From Parasponia andersonii (Eukaryota; Streptophyta; Magnoliopsida; Rosales; Cannabaceae): a stretch of DNA of 64,000 nucleotides. Location: the NCBI GenBank assembly GCA_002914805.1, contig JXTB01000188.1, positions 445,649-509,648 on the forward strand. The letters run 5' to 3'. The notes beneath the pieces were generated by a model. That model was not told the origin of the DNA, ran no database searches, and was given only the letters and a program-made list of their open reading frames with translations. The translations under genes were made by a program, and so were the position numbers. This document shows positions 12,600 to 24,302 of this stretch, piece by piece; positions within the stretch are counted from its first letter, which is position 1, and every line of letters starts with the position of its first letter.

Positions 12600-15500
12600 G
12601 CGAGAGATGTAGACATACATTCCAAGAGAAGTTAAAGGTTTTGAAGAGCAACTAAAACGAAACTTACATCTGCATTTTTAATGATCACATCTCTTCCTAT
12701 CTTCGCATTCTTGTCAATGATGCAATTTCTTCAAGAAAGTCAGGCGTAAGAAAAAAGGGAACAAAAAAAAAAAAACATCAGTACGAGTATGAGTAGAGTA
12801 TGAGGAATAACTTCATGAACTTTCACAGGGCTAGTTCTCATCATTTTATGTTCATATTCCAATCGAACTTTACCTGATTTTGGTATTTTGGCCGACACCA
12901 ATTGGAACCTTTCCTTCTGCAAGCAGTGACGCAATCTCAGATTCAGTTTGGTAGTAATCTGCGCCCATCATCATCGTATCCTGCAACGGAATTCCAACAA
13001 TCAAACGTGAAGACCATGTTTAACAGAAAAAGATAGGGATTGATGATGTCTTAGTCGTCGGAATGTTGATAATTACGTGTACAAATGGATATGAAACAGT
13101 GAACTGATTAGCTCACCTGAAGTTCTACACCATACTCTAGACGCGAGCGCACGCCCACTATGGAGTGTTGAACACTACACTCACGCAAGAAGCAACCATG
13201 GGAAATTATTGCATCCACAATCTGCAAGAATCAATTGGCCATGTGATGAAAAATTCACGGAGGAAGTCAAAAAACTGACTTGAGCTTACAGTCATACCCT
13301 GCATTTTTCAACTTTCGTAGGTGGCAAGAACCTAGGAGACGTATAGAATGGTGTCTTGGGATCATAGAATTCAAACTTGGGAGGCTGTAGAGATAACATT
13401 ATGCCATCAGTTTGCACCACTAACTTTTCATTTGCACGAGAAACTATTTTATCATATAATTGTTCAAATTATGAGCAATTTAATCAGCAACCTCAATTAA
13501 TATAACTCTATATATATATATAATACCAATTACTCAACACCAGAGAATTCCAATTTCTACTGCAAATAAATAATGTATTCCAAACTTAAAATGAAGTCTT
13601 TAGTTCTCTCCAAAACTTGTCACCAATCTTCCAAGCTCTGATGAAACTCGAAGATTACCGCCAACTTCCTTATGTTTGTACAGTTCACATATAAGTACTC
13701 CTAATTGCCATACAATTGACAGTTTGGAATAGTGGTTTACTAACCTGTTCTGTCAGGGCCAGGTTGGCATCGAAAAAAGACTTTATGGTTCCAATATCCT
13801 CCCAGTAATCGTTGAATAAATATGCCTGACATGGAAAATGCAGTTAGAAACTCGGTAAACCAACTTCCAGACACTGACTAATTCACAAGATAGATTTACA
13901 TAAAACAACAGGAAGATTGAAGAGAATTTTTTGCCAGAAAAGCCGTCTTACGTGGACATTGTGGTCTCTCACGGCTGACGGAATAATTTCAGAACCAAAG
14001 TCATTGCAATGAGGATAGCTCCATCTCAGTAGCTTTAATAGAACGTCAGTTTTAAACACATAGACACCCATCGATGCAATATAAGGGTATTTCAATGCAT
14101 CAAGCTCGGAAAGCCCGAGAACAGAGGTATCAACTCGCTGCAGCAACAAACAGAATATTAGACAAAAGCTGCAGGGCAACAACTGGTAAAATATTTTTAA
14201 TGCAAATTGAGGTAAAACTACAAGAGTAACATAAATTTAACAACCATTGCTTTTAGGTCAGGCCCCTTTGGTTTCTCAGCAAATTGGATAACACGTCCTG
14301 TGTCGTCAATTTTCATCAGTCCAAAATCTGAAGCTCGACTGCAAGAAAATTGAAAATCCACGATAAAAGCTTTGATCAATGTTGATTCTCAAACTGAGAA
14401 ACATGGATTCAGATCAGCCAACGTACATACACTTCCATTAAGTCAAGAAATTGATTCCAAATGAAACAAAAAGACAGGCGAAAAGAATCAGGCTTTTAAG
14501 ATACCTATCGTCCATGGGTAAACAAGAGACAGTAATATCAGCATTTGTGTCAACATGCTTCTGTAAGAACAAGGGTGCACCAATGTTAAGGAAACATGGA
14601 TAATAAAACTTGAGAACTATTTCACCCTCATGGAACCAAATGGATACCTGGACAAAATCCATATAGTTCATACGGTAAAGATGATCACCAGACAATATTA
14701 AAATGTTCTCAACATTCTTGGTCTTAGCATCCTGCATTGACATCAAAAAAGCTCAATTACTCTTGCTACAAGCTACTCTTCAGCATAAAAGTGAAAATGA
14801 ACAAACCTACCTCAAAAACCCATATAAACTGTCTCACAGCATCAGCAGTTCCTTGGAACCATCTCTTACCAGCATCTCCTGGTGTTTGAGTGGCAGCCAG
14901 AACCTGTTTCACCAGTAAGTTAGCTTCTATTTGAAGTCATAATAGAACCCACACAAAAACATCAGCATGCTAAATAAATGTTGAAAAAAAAAAGGAAAAA
15001 AAAAAAAAAGAGAGAAAGCCTTCTTACCTCCACAAAACCATCTCCAAAATTAACACCATTCCCAAAATTATAGGTTCGAGCAAGGTGACGATTGAGCGAA
15101 AAGGAGTTAAATTGTGTCATTATAAATATCTTTTTTATGCCACTGTTGATGCAATTACTCATTGGGATATCGATCAGTCTGTAACATCCTCCTACAGGAA
15201 CCTGCAGAGATTGATCTTGTCTTAATAGGAAAAGTATTGAAAGTCATCCCCAACTAGAAATCTTCCAAGAAAATCAATATGATCGAAACACCTAAATAAG
15301 CTATGAAGATCTTACCGCTGGCTTAGCTCTTCTACTTGTAAGAGGAAACAGGCGAGTCCCAGCACCTCCACCCAATATGATCGAAACTACATTTTTCGGG
15401 TCTGCTTCTGGAGTCTCAAATGTTGGTGACTGAAATGTCTGCAACCAAATTAAAAAGCAATGTGAGGGTGAATAGTGAACACTCACATCGGATTCCAAGT

Positions 15501-15775
15501 GGGATAATAATTTCAGATACTAGTAATCGTTTTCTGGATTCACTCACAGTCTCTTTGTCTACATCAGTAAGAATAGAGTAGGCGACACCAGGCTTAAATT
15601 TTCCAACTTTGTTTTCACTTGTCAAACTCTTCCGCAATTGAATATTCAAATCTCTAGCTTTTAGACTTCCCTTGATACTCTCTCCAAAAAATCCTGAACT
15701 TCGATTCCTGAAACTTTCTTTTCTGACTTTAACTGGGTGGACATTGGCCTTCAAGCTCGCACAGCACGAATCCAT
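12414..15775 (-). CDS. APL: ADP-glucose pyrophosphorylase large subunit, plastid precursor
   Basis: This is glucose-1-phosphate adenylyltransferase, which makes ADP-glucose and pyrophosphate from glucose-1-phosphate and ATP, the committed step of starch synthesis. It works in plastids as a heterotetramer with the small subunit and is allosterically tuned (3-PGA up, phosphate down). Coding exons, in transcript order: 15775-15548, 15438-15316, 15201-15028, 14903-14811, 14731-14648, 14560-14505, 14338-14245, 14137-13952, 13825-13745, 13384-13298, 13221-13117, 12980-12874, 12728-12668, 12515-12414. All junctions are GT/AG and the sum is 1,581 nt, giving 526 residues, normal for the family. Residues 1 to about 60 are a Ser/Lys/Arg-rich transit peptide. 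The nucleotide-binding loop [20 protein letters not shown] begins near residue 99; SGDH is at 220-223, FAEKPKG at 272-278 and YWEDIGT near 353. The C-terminal third is the left-handed beta-helix domain. [20 protein letters not shown] and RMNYMDFVQ mark it as large, not small, subunit. The start ATG (CATCCATGG) opens the first readable frame after a spliced leader. The N-terminus resembles APL3-type proteins (from memory). Confidence 0.95.
12563..12599. repeat. (TACA)n/(TA)n microsatellite in the last AGPase intron
   Basis: About seven tandem ATAC/CATA tetranucleotides pass into a short TA run. It lies inside the intron between the last two coding exons and touches neither splice site. Confidence 0.95.
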
Positions 15776-16395
15776 GGATGAACCAACCAGAAATCAAGAA
15801 CCCCGGTGGCTTTTCCGGAGATTCCAGTCTGGAGTGAGAAAAAAAAAAAATAATAAAGTAGATGAATATGGACTGTTAGAAAATTAGGCACACGCCATGA
15901 ACAGAAAAACGAATCTAATTTCAAATAGGCCCCAAAAGTAGATACCCAATAAAGAAATATCAAAAGTAACAATACCAATAATTGAAAAAACACCACGGAT
16001 CAGAGCAGAAGTCATATTCACGGAATCAAAAACCGGAAACTACCAAAAGCAAAAATAAGAAAGACGAAAATACTAAAACATCAAAATTTTGAGAAAAGTC
16101 AGTCAAAGATTTGCCGGAAACACATTCTTTTTATAGAGTTTCCGTAAATCAACTTGAAAAAATATACTTCCTTTTATGATCTGAAAAAAGCAAGAGGTCA
16201 GAGAGAGAGAGAGAGAGAGAGAGGTGTAGTAATAAAGATGACAATGGTGAAGAAGGCGGTGTAATCGATCGTGTATTGGCTTGTGAATCGGTCACGAGAA
16301 AAATCAGAAACTGGGATTTGAAGATTCTACCTCTTTCTTCACGTCGGGAATGGCAGACCCGTAATGCCACTGCGATTGCACAACGAGCTTCTCAC
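15776..16395 (-). other. 5' leader of the AGPase gene, with an intron
   Basis: The sequence just 5' of the start codon (15776-15828) is preceded on the minus strand by a pyrimidine tract and CTCCAG, an acceptor. A matching donor (AAAGAG then GTAGAATC) sits at 16331/16330, so an intron of about 502 bp would split the leader. The upstream leader exon would run from 16331 to about 16395. I see no ATG in either leader piece, so no upstream ORF competes with the start. Confidence 0.6.
16201..16223. repeat. (GA)n microsatellite in the 5' leader intron
   Basis: About eleven GA repeats (CT on the coding strand). CT-rich tracts near plant transcription starts can raise expression, but here it lies inside the predicted leader intron. 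Confidence 0.95.
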
Positions 16396-16423
16396 CTTCC
16401 CTGCGTTTGAAGCTATTTGCGAT

Positions 16424-16433
16424 TGTATATTTT
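16424..16433 (-). promoter_or_regulatory. TATA-like element of the AGPase promoter
   Basis: The minus strand reads AAAATATACA about 30 nt upstream of the likely start of the leader exon (near 16395). Position and composition fit a TATA box; there is no direct evidence. Confidence 0.4.
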
Positions 16434-16435
16434 GA

Positions 16436-17575
16436 AAGAGTCCACACTCTTAAGTGAAACTCACTTCTATTTCTGACATAATTTTTAATTTATTTAGCTG
16501 GACTTTGAGGTTTTTGTTATTTATTTATTTAGTCAATGACTCAATATAAGGTTTTAGTTGGCTAAAAAAAATCCCAAAAAAAATTACTTCCTGCTTCGCG
16601 GAAATAAAAAATGAAATACCCCTAATAATAGTACAATGTTACAGGATACGAGTATTGTTGTAAAAATTGAAATACCCCTAAGACACGATGGACATAAAAA
16701 TTGAAATATCCTAATAAAAATTAATGCTATCAATACTAAAAAATATATATATAATTTTTTGTTATTAAATGATTATAAGTAATTAATATTATTAATTATT
16801 ATAATTTATTGTGTTAGGTGGTCCCACCTAAACTATAGTAATTATAATAACATTAGCTGGCGTTGAGTCGTTATTAAAAAGCCATTGCCCGTTCAGTTTA
16901 CCGGAAAAAAACAAACAAACAGTGTGCCTATTGGTTGATGCATTTAGTTTCCTTTCTTCCTTTTTTTTTTTTTCCAAAAAGAAGACCCCAAGTTTTATTA
17001 AATCAAGGCTGTACAATCTCAATCAAAAAAAGACATGACATGCCACTTCCATTATGATGGACACAGATTTTTTATTATCAGTTACCTACCATATGAGGAC
17101 TTGGAAAAACTATTAATGGCGCTATTATTTTTTTCACTCGGGAATTTCTTTATTTTTATCAAAAAAAATTCCTTTTCATTATTTCCAAATAATTTTTTTT
17201 ATTATTCAAAAAAAAGAAACTAAAAAATTATCCAAGTTTTTTCCCCTAAAAATAAAAAGTCCAAGTTTTGGAGACTGTTGAGATGGCCCCAGTGGATCTC
17301 CGAATTTGAAGTAGGAAAAACGCGCATTGATCTACTGAGTAGATGGACGGCCACAATTGGTATGCAATGCCAAGGCCAATTCAGTAACTTGCTCATCTTT
17401 ATTAGCGCATGCTAAGACGCCACGTGGCAATAATCTCTCGTGGGTGGGGATTATCGTGAATTTTATATCATATCGAAAGCAACGGAATGCAGACGGTGGT
17501 TGACGACGAACTCTTGATCTCAGTGGATGTTTGATATTTTCTGACGCCAGTGTGGTTCTCATCTTAGATATTTTA
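16436..17575. other. Upstream region of the AGPase gene
   Basis: There is no supported gene. The first 800 bp are AT-rich with homopolymer runs. From about 17280 to 17570 the DNA is clearly more GC-rich than its surroundings and holds a perfect G-box palindrome and GATAA-type words (GGGGATTATCG). It could be distal promoter sequence of the AGPase gene or the eroded start of another gene. Confidence 0.45.
17419..17428. promoter_or_regulatory. Perfect palindromic G-box/ABRE core (GCCACGTGGC)
   Basis: The 10 bp perfect palindrome contains CACGTG, the site bound by plant bZIP and bHLH factors in light, abscisic-acid and sugar responses. A GATAA (I-box type) word lies about 30 bp away on the minus strand. 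It is about 1.0 kb upstream of the predicted AGPase transcription start. Binding here is inference. Confidence 0.45.
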
Positions 17576-17952
17576 GGTACGTTTGGTTTGAAAGTTTGGA
17601 ATGAAAAATTTATTCTACTAAATAATATATTTTAATATTTATTTTATTTGTTTGGCAAGAAAATGAGAATTATATTTCTAATAAACGATAGAATTGTTAT
17701 TTCAGTTTTCTATCAATAGAATAAAAGTTGTAATCTCTTTTAAATTTGATAAAATTAGTTTTTCCCTATTTGTCTTACTAAAATATTTAAAAATAAAGGT
17801 AATTTTGTTAATTCATAATATATTTCATTTCATTTCATTGTTGATTCTAATTTTAACCAAACAATATATTATCATTCATATTCCTTTTCCAATTCCGTTC
17901 TATTACCATTCTTATTACTATTCTAATTCTATTCCATGAACCAAACGTGACC
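17576..17952. mobile_element. Tourist-like MITE (PIF/Harbinger type), 377 bp
   Basis: The left end GGTACGTTTGGTT and the reverse complement of the right end (GGTCACGTTTGGTT) are terminal inverted repeats. TTA flanks both sides (17573-17575 and 17953-17955), the 3 bp target duplication of PIF/Harbinger elements. The interior is AT-rich with no transposase. The GTTTGGTT-type terminus is typical of plant Tourist MITEs. Confidence 0.85.
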
Positions 17953-18008
17953 TTAGTATCTTTCTATCCCTTGAGTCGTTCACTATCAAGAAAAAAAAAA
18001 AAAAAAGC

Positions 18009-18189
18009 AATGTTATAGGACACCAATGATATCTAGTACCACAATGATATATTTGTCTATTATTAGATGATTTAATTAATAAATCGGGTCCCACTTAGAC
18101 CCCACTTGAATTATAATTATGATTAGTCTGTGATAAACTGACACATTATTGTGATGGTATTGGACACTATTGGTACCCCATAATATTAT
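18009..18189. mobile_element. Small foldback MITE (about 180 bp)
   Basis: The first 70 bp (from AATGTTATAGGACACCAATG) pair imperfectly with the reverse complement of the last 70 bp (ending GGTACCCCATAATATT). It is non-coding. The termini share a GGTACCAAT-type word with the 208 bp MITE at 62.3 kb, so the two could be distant relatives. No clear target duplication was seen. Confidence 0.6.
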
Positions 18190-18260
18190 TCACTAAAAAA
18201 TGATTAATCCACAAAACTTGACAAAACCAAAAAAAATCTTTGAAATGGCCCACAAAATAA

Positions 18261-18435
18261 AATATATTGTTGTAATTAATTTGCTCATGGAGGCTAACAA
18301 AATAAACTTGAAAAAAAAAAGTTGGTTATAGTTTTACTGGCAAAGGTCCAGATTGAGGTGTTACTTGTGATATTTCGGCAAAATTATATATTGTTGTAAT
18401 TAATTTGCTCATAGAGGCTAACAAAATAAACTTGA
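18261..18435 (+). repeat. Direct repeat of about 52 bp, spaced about 124 bp apart
   Basis: A near-identical 50-52 bp stretch (containing TGTTGTAATTAATTTGCTCA and GAGGCTAACAAAATAAACTT) occurs at 18261-18312 and 18386-18435. One internal mismatch (ATGGAGG against ATAGAGG) shows the duplication is fairly recent. Confidence 0.9.
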
Positions 18436-18689
18436 ATTTAATTGGTTTGAGATTTTTTGAAGGATGCCCAATCAAATTTATCTCCCTATGACTAGGTATA
18501 TTGTTTTTACGAGTATAAGGAGAAACACAAAGGTCAACAGTGACCTTGATAGGCCTCTTTGTTTCTATCGAGTTGAGTATGTACGACAGCAACAATGACA
18601 GTTGAGAATACACTATCAAAACCAAAAGTAAAAAAGGGCACTCACTATGTAGTATAAATACTACAATCTTGACCATACACTTGAGAAGA

Positions 18690-21150
18690 GGACTAGGTCA
18701 TTTCGACATTTTTTTTTCTGTATTTTTAGGATAAAAATAGGGTCCATACAAAGTAAATGACCCAAATATCCTCTTAAATTCAACTAATTCTACGTGATCC
18801 CATCATTGATTGACATGACCTCATACCTCTATGTAAAACCTCATTTCTTCCTCATCTTCTCTCATTTTTCTAAAAAAATGAAGCAAAAAACCTACAAAAA
18901 AGGAATTTAAAACGATAAAAAATCATCATGGAACTGAAAAACAGTTCACCAAAATTAGTATTTAAGATTTTCAACCCATTGTTCTCATCTTATCAAACCA
19001 AAAAATTCCCAAAATCGACATAACCTATTATGCCGAAATTTGACATCAAGATTAAGAACTCCTTGAATAAGAAGAAGAAAATGGAAGAGAAGAAGATCTC
19101 AATAAATCGTCCAATTAAAAAGGAAAGAGGTAGATAGAAGATGATAGAAAGGTTCGATTTTTATTTTTTGTGTTTATACAAAAATTCTTATTTTTTTGAG
19201 TTTATCTTTGTATCATGGAATGAGATTTTTTGGTGAAAATTTTGGCAAATTTGTCTATATCTGTGTCATTTTCTCATTTGTTGTAGGAATTTTTTTGGCT
19301 TATGGGATTTAATAATATGAAGTTAAGTTCTTCTTGATCTTCCTTAGGTCAAGTCTCACTTGACCTTGGGTCGAATCTCACTTGATTATCTCTTTTTGAT
19401 TTAACTTAATATTTTTCTATTTTCCAGAGGAGACTATAGGTTGCTTGTGATAAAGTACGCCGCGTTTCTGATGTCTGATAAGCTCGTTGCTAAGGTCACT
19501 ACAGAGAAGATGTAATACTTCTGTCATAAGCTTGCATATGAATTGCATTATTATGTACTGAAGAAAGAGGAGTAACCTAATTTTTGGGAAAAAGAAAATG
19601 ATTTATTTTACGCATATGTTTTAGACAATTTGTTTTGTTATTAATATCTAGTTTTTACTTTTGTTTTGTTATATTAGCATAACTATCATCTTACCTATAA
19701 TTATCTATTTAGCATACTTTTCAGTTCTGTTCAGTTCATTTAATAAATAATTTGTTAAGTACTCCATGTCAAAAATAACTTGACTTAAGATCAAGAACAA
19801 CTTTATGGACTTTGGAGTAATAATCAATTAGAGTTACTTTAGGTCAAATTATTCTGTGCTTCCTCTCAAATTATTCTTAACTTTATGCCAAATTATTTTT
19901 GAGAAAATATATAAATTTAAGAACACATTACATATAATATTGTGAACAAGTTTCATATCAAACTACACTTAAGTACTAAAGTTATAATCCATACTGAAAA
20001 TATTGTTGACTCCAAATCAATCACTTGTTTACCTTAAGTCAACTACTTATTGACCTTGGGTCAATAATATCTTAACCCTGAGTATTTCTTGACATGAAGT
20101 CAAGAAAAACTTAACTTCAAGTCAATAATCTCTTGACCTAAAATAAAGAACTAAGTAAAAAAAATTTCTCAATTATGGTCAAGAAGTTTTTGACCTCAAG
20201 TCAATAACTTTTTGATATTATGTCAGAAACTTCTTGACCCTAAGTCAAAGACTTCCTGACTTGAAGCCAAGAATATCTTGACCATAGGTGAAAAATAACT
20301 TAAATTTTAGTATTATATTGATATGGTTGTTGAGATTTATTTAAAACTATAATTTCAGAATTTATCCTAACTAAGTTTGAATTAAATGAACTCTACACAA
20401 GAGGTCTTATTAGTCAGAAGAGCATTTTTTATTTCCATAAAATAACTCAAAAACTATATCATAAGATGGAATAATGTCTTCTATGATACATAAATTAATA
20501 CTTTCATGATATATAAATTGATACATTTAATGAATAAAGGAGAAATGACTTCAACATGATGAGGTACTGGTCAAATATTAGTATCATATTGACCAAAAGT
20601 CAAGAAGATTTTGATCTGAGGTCAAGTTAGTGTTGATCATATGTAAATCAATTTGACTTACGATGTGACACTGAGATCTATTAAGAAGATGATGAATACA
20701 CCAAAATATGGAATTTTTAGCACATTATTGCCCAGATCAGTATTATGGTCCCATTTCAAATATCACTCATTATCAACCATGAAAATCTTTTTGAACAAAA
20801 CTTGTTTATTTACTTTCAAAATTCATTCTAGCTGAGATTTTTAATAAAGTAGTAAAAGATTGTTAAGAAAAAGAAAAAAAGCGAGGTGGAGAGAGAATGA
20901 GAGGGAGAGAAACCATCAACAAGAAGAGAGAGAACAAGAATACTCATGCTTTCATGTTCATCTTGAGATAGATAGATTAATTAGGCAAGAGAGGAAAAAA
21001 TGGTTTCATATTCTTCATAAGATAGAAGTTAGACTCTAGTTTTAGAGAGAGAACTGAGAAAAAGAAGTGAGAGAAAGAGAGAGAAAATAAAAATAGAAGA
21101 AAAAGAAGAGAAAAAGGTGAAAAAACAAAATAGCATCAATTTAATACTCT
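18690..21150. mobile_element. Putative non-coding element with a TTGACC-palindrome core
   Basis: The outer parts are strand-asymmetric: the left flank (18840-18900) is pyrimidine-rich (CTCATTTCTTCCTCATCTTC) and the right flank (20870-21120) is its purine-rich counterpart, as expected for inverted ends. The core (19340-20650) is built of degenerate palindromes. I found no clean TIR or target duplication; the right edge may be cut by the neighbouring 1.8 kb element. No protein domain was found. Calling it a transposon is inference from its plan. Confidence 0.4.
19340..20650. repeat. Array of TTGACCT-n-AAGTCAA imperfect palindromes
   Basis: Words such as CTTGACCTTGGGTCGAA, TTGACCTTGGGTCAATAA, TTGACATGAAGTCAAGAA, TTGACCTCAAGTCAATAA and TTGACCCTAAGTCAAAGA recur, densest at 20030-20300 where one occurs every 25-35 bp. 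Each is a half-palindrome TTGACC facing GGTCAA. They are too irregular for a simple satellite and have no coding frame. Confidence 0.8.
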
Positions 21151-21164
21151 CACCTATCAAATCC

Positions 21165-22965
21165 TCACTTTTGGCGAATTAATTTTTTTAATTTACTTTT
21201 TTAGAATGATATTTATACTACTCCCCACACAAAAAAAAAAAATCCAAAATATCTTTAATGTGAATAACCTTCAATTAGGTCACCCTATCACTTTTAGAGC
21301 CATCAATTCTCTCTTTTTTTTTTTAGGATTCAGAAACCTAGCTTCGACCACAGTCGACCCAAATGGTTTACTGTGGTCCAAGGCAGGGGAGGCCCAGATC
21401 TTTCATCCTTTGCCCCTCTTTTACTTCCTTTAACTCTACCACAAACGACATCGTCCTCTTAGCCCCTCCTCATTTAACCCTCCATCGCTATCCCACCCCT
21501 CCTCCAATCTCATTGACCTCCAATGATCTTCTTCAAGGTCAAACCTCTCTAGTCGGGGATTCATAAGTTGGGTCAAACTATCCTTACGACCTTACTTGGG
21601 TTGGAGAATGTCAAGGATGATCTGTACGATAGGTTGGATAACCCAAATAGGGTTATTAAGCTGGGTTTGGTTGAGAATAATGTGAGTTTTTTTTTTTTAC
21701 TTTTTTCTCAACTCGATAATGGAGTGAGTGTGTAATTGGCTTAACTGGCTGGATTTAGACTGTTATAGTTGTATTTTGATCTTATTGAGAAATGAGTTTC
21801 TGAGAATTTGGCCAATTCGATCATTGGGATAGGTGATGGTGATTTGAATATTGGCAAAATTGCAGCATACTAACCGTATGATAGTTTGAGTAAACTAAAA
21901 GTGGTGTGTTAATATGTTGATTTATTTGGAAAAATGCTTGTGTATGTTTATGACATTATTATAAATTATTAAGTCATTGAAAGTAGTCCCAAATGTATGA
22001 TTGTCACAACTTTTATAACTCTAAGTCACATATCTAGACTACTATCAGAGATTATGCTATCTAGTCACATATTGTAGCTACTAATCTGTAAGTTATGGAT
22101 TTTCATTTGAAAATTAGATTTTGTGTGGGTTATAGGCTTTGTTAGCTATTTTTCATTATTAAACAACTGTTATTAAACTATTATTTGCCAACGTAAATAT
22201 TTATTTTGATTTTGTAATGTGGGCACCAATTTAGTGAATGATATACACATATTGTAAGAAATATTGACATAATTTATTAAATTGTAATCTGGTCATAAAT
22301 TTCTTAGAAACAATGAAGAGAATAAATAATATTTGGTAGAACATTTATTGTGTGACTAATTGTGTGTGGCAAAATAAATCAAGATGAATTAAGTGGTATG
22401 TTCTCTATCTTTTATTACTACCCCTCACAAATGTATGACTATTAGTTACACTAAAATATAAATTATCTTAACTATTCGTAATAATGTAAAATAAATTATG
22501 ACTATCAGTTTCAAAATTGCGAGTAATATAATAATTTAAAATATACTTGGAAAAGATTGTGACCATCGGTCACAAAATTCTGACTTCAAAGCAAAAAAAT
22601 TAGTCATAAATTATGCCTACTAATAGCAAAAACTCACAATTTTCGTAACAATGTAAAATAAATCGTGACTACTAATTTCAAAATTGTGAATAATATAATA
22701 GTTTAAATTATACCTAAAAAATACGTTATAAAAATTATGATTATCAGTCACAAAATTATGACTTCAAAACGAAAAATCAGTCACAAATTATACTTATCGT
22801 TAACAAAAATTCACAATTTTTGTAACGATTTAAAACAAATTGTTCAAAAACAAATAAGTCAAATATTGTGATTATCGATAACAAAGCAAAAAATAACAGA
22901 AAAATAATTACAAAAAGATTATTTTTTCTCTCTCTAAAAATAATTAAAAAATCATTATTTTAAAA
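21165..22965 (-). mobile_element. Non-coding TIR element, copy 2 (inverted, degraded)
   Basis: This is the reverse complement of the element at 7748-9546. Matching landmarks include ATAACCTTCAATTAGGTCA at 21267-21285 against 9413-9431, TTTCATCCTTTGCCCCTCTT near 21400 against 9250-9290, and TTGTGTGACTAATTGTGTGT near 22349 against 8260-8285. The left end is eroded (TTGGCGAATTAATTT against the family GAAATTGACGC), and the right end fades out near 22965. It is non-coding, and short open frames in the centre are not conserved with copy 1. Copy 1 has the cleaner termini. Confidence 0.82.
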
Positions 22966-24302
22966 AAAAAAAGAAAAGAAAAAAGAGAGAGAATGAATGA
23001 ATAACAGTTGGTGAGACTCGAGAGATTGCGTGGACTAGAATGTTTGAAAAGGTTGAGGCACTCAAAATTCAGTGAACCTCCTTAGAAAAATAAAATGAAA
23101 TAAAGACGCCAAGACCAAGACGATTCGGTTTGCCAAAAAGAGGAGAAATCCAAGAGAAACACTTTGAGAGTAGTAATAAAAAACAACAAAATGCAATTGG
23201 ACAAACTTCGTGGAATTGTTGCTATCAGTATACAACTACTTAATTTACAATAGAGAGTTACCTCGCAGGGTGTATAATTCACTCTAGCTTTTTTCATGGG
23301 TCCTAGCAAAATGGCCAAATTTTTGGGCTCATAAATGTCCGTTATTCAAAATTATAATATACCAATAATATTAGTATATATATTAAGTGAAAAATATAAT
23401 ATATTTAATATAAGAGTTAATATATTTAATACATAATTAAAACTCATGTATAAGCAGAGAAGTTCTAAATCCATTAATTATTAGACTATGTGCATCCATA
23501 ATTTTAATTATAATTTTACTCTTGATCAGAATTACCAAAAAAACCATCTAAGAATAAAAAATACCTAATATAATTTTACAATTTCTTTGATATATTCTTT
23601 GTAGTATTAATAAGAAGGCAAGTAAATCTTTTCCTCAAAAGAAAAGAACAAATGTATACAATTTTTTATATAATGAACTATAGAAAACGTCACCATACAA
23701 TATATAGATTGATAGATAGTTTCTAACAAAAAACTAGAAATAAAAAACCACGCGCAACAAGAAAAAAAATTTGTTATCATTTATATGTATAGAAGAAATA
23801 GGAAACACTCTCGGAACAGAAAATATAAATAGGGAACATATATGGACTTATTAGGTGTCATTATTTGTAATGAAATCTGTATACATATATTATATATAAT
23901 ATATATCGAATACATATTAACAATTTAAAAAGCAGTTTACAATATTTTTATATTTATCTTTTTGTGAGAAACGAAACAGATGAAAAGCAAGAAAAGATGA
24001 GACAATTAAATTTCATGATACAATGGGTGGGCAATTGTAATTTAAAAAAAAAAAACAAATTTTAAAAAAATTCAAAATTATTTAAAAATAACAAAATTTG
24101 AATTAATAATAATTTAGCCCAAGTTTGATATTTCCATCATAAGTACAATAAAATAAAGAATGTACAAAGTAAAAAAGGTATTTTTTGGTATTTAAAAAAT
24201 GTACAAAGAAAAAATAAAATTAATAGAATAATTCATTACGATGTAAAAAAAAAAAAAAAAACTGATTGTACATAGTCTACGTGTTGATGAATTTAGAATA
24301 GA
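22966..24302. other. Intergenic AT-rich spacer
   Basis: No gene is supported. A 78-codon open frame on the minus strand (23082-23318) has no motif I recognise. The segment 23860-23930 has a palindromic TATATAT cluster. The rest is low-complexity AT. Confidence 0.45.

Noticed and set aside
14703-14918. Plus-strand frame over the AGPase gene
   Set aside because: Shadow of minus-strand exons and introns; the same applies to 15672-15887 on the + strand.
16149-16370. 73-codon minus-strand frame in the AGPase leader as an upstream ORF
   Set aside because: Its first codon is GTG, not ATG, and it runs through the predicted intron donor at 16330/16331.
17332-17562. 76-codon minus-strand frame in the GC-rich patch as a gene
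   Set aside because: No recognisable domain or exon context; the patch is better read as regulatory or conserved non-coding sequence.
23082-23318. 78-codon minus-strand frame as a small gene
   Set aside because: No motif, no plausible promoter; Phe/Leu/Ser-rich composition fits chance in AT-rich DNA.
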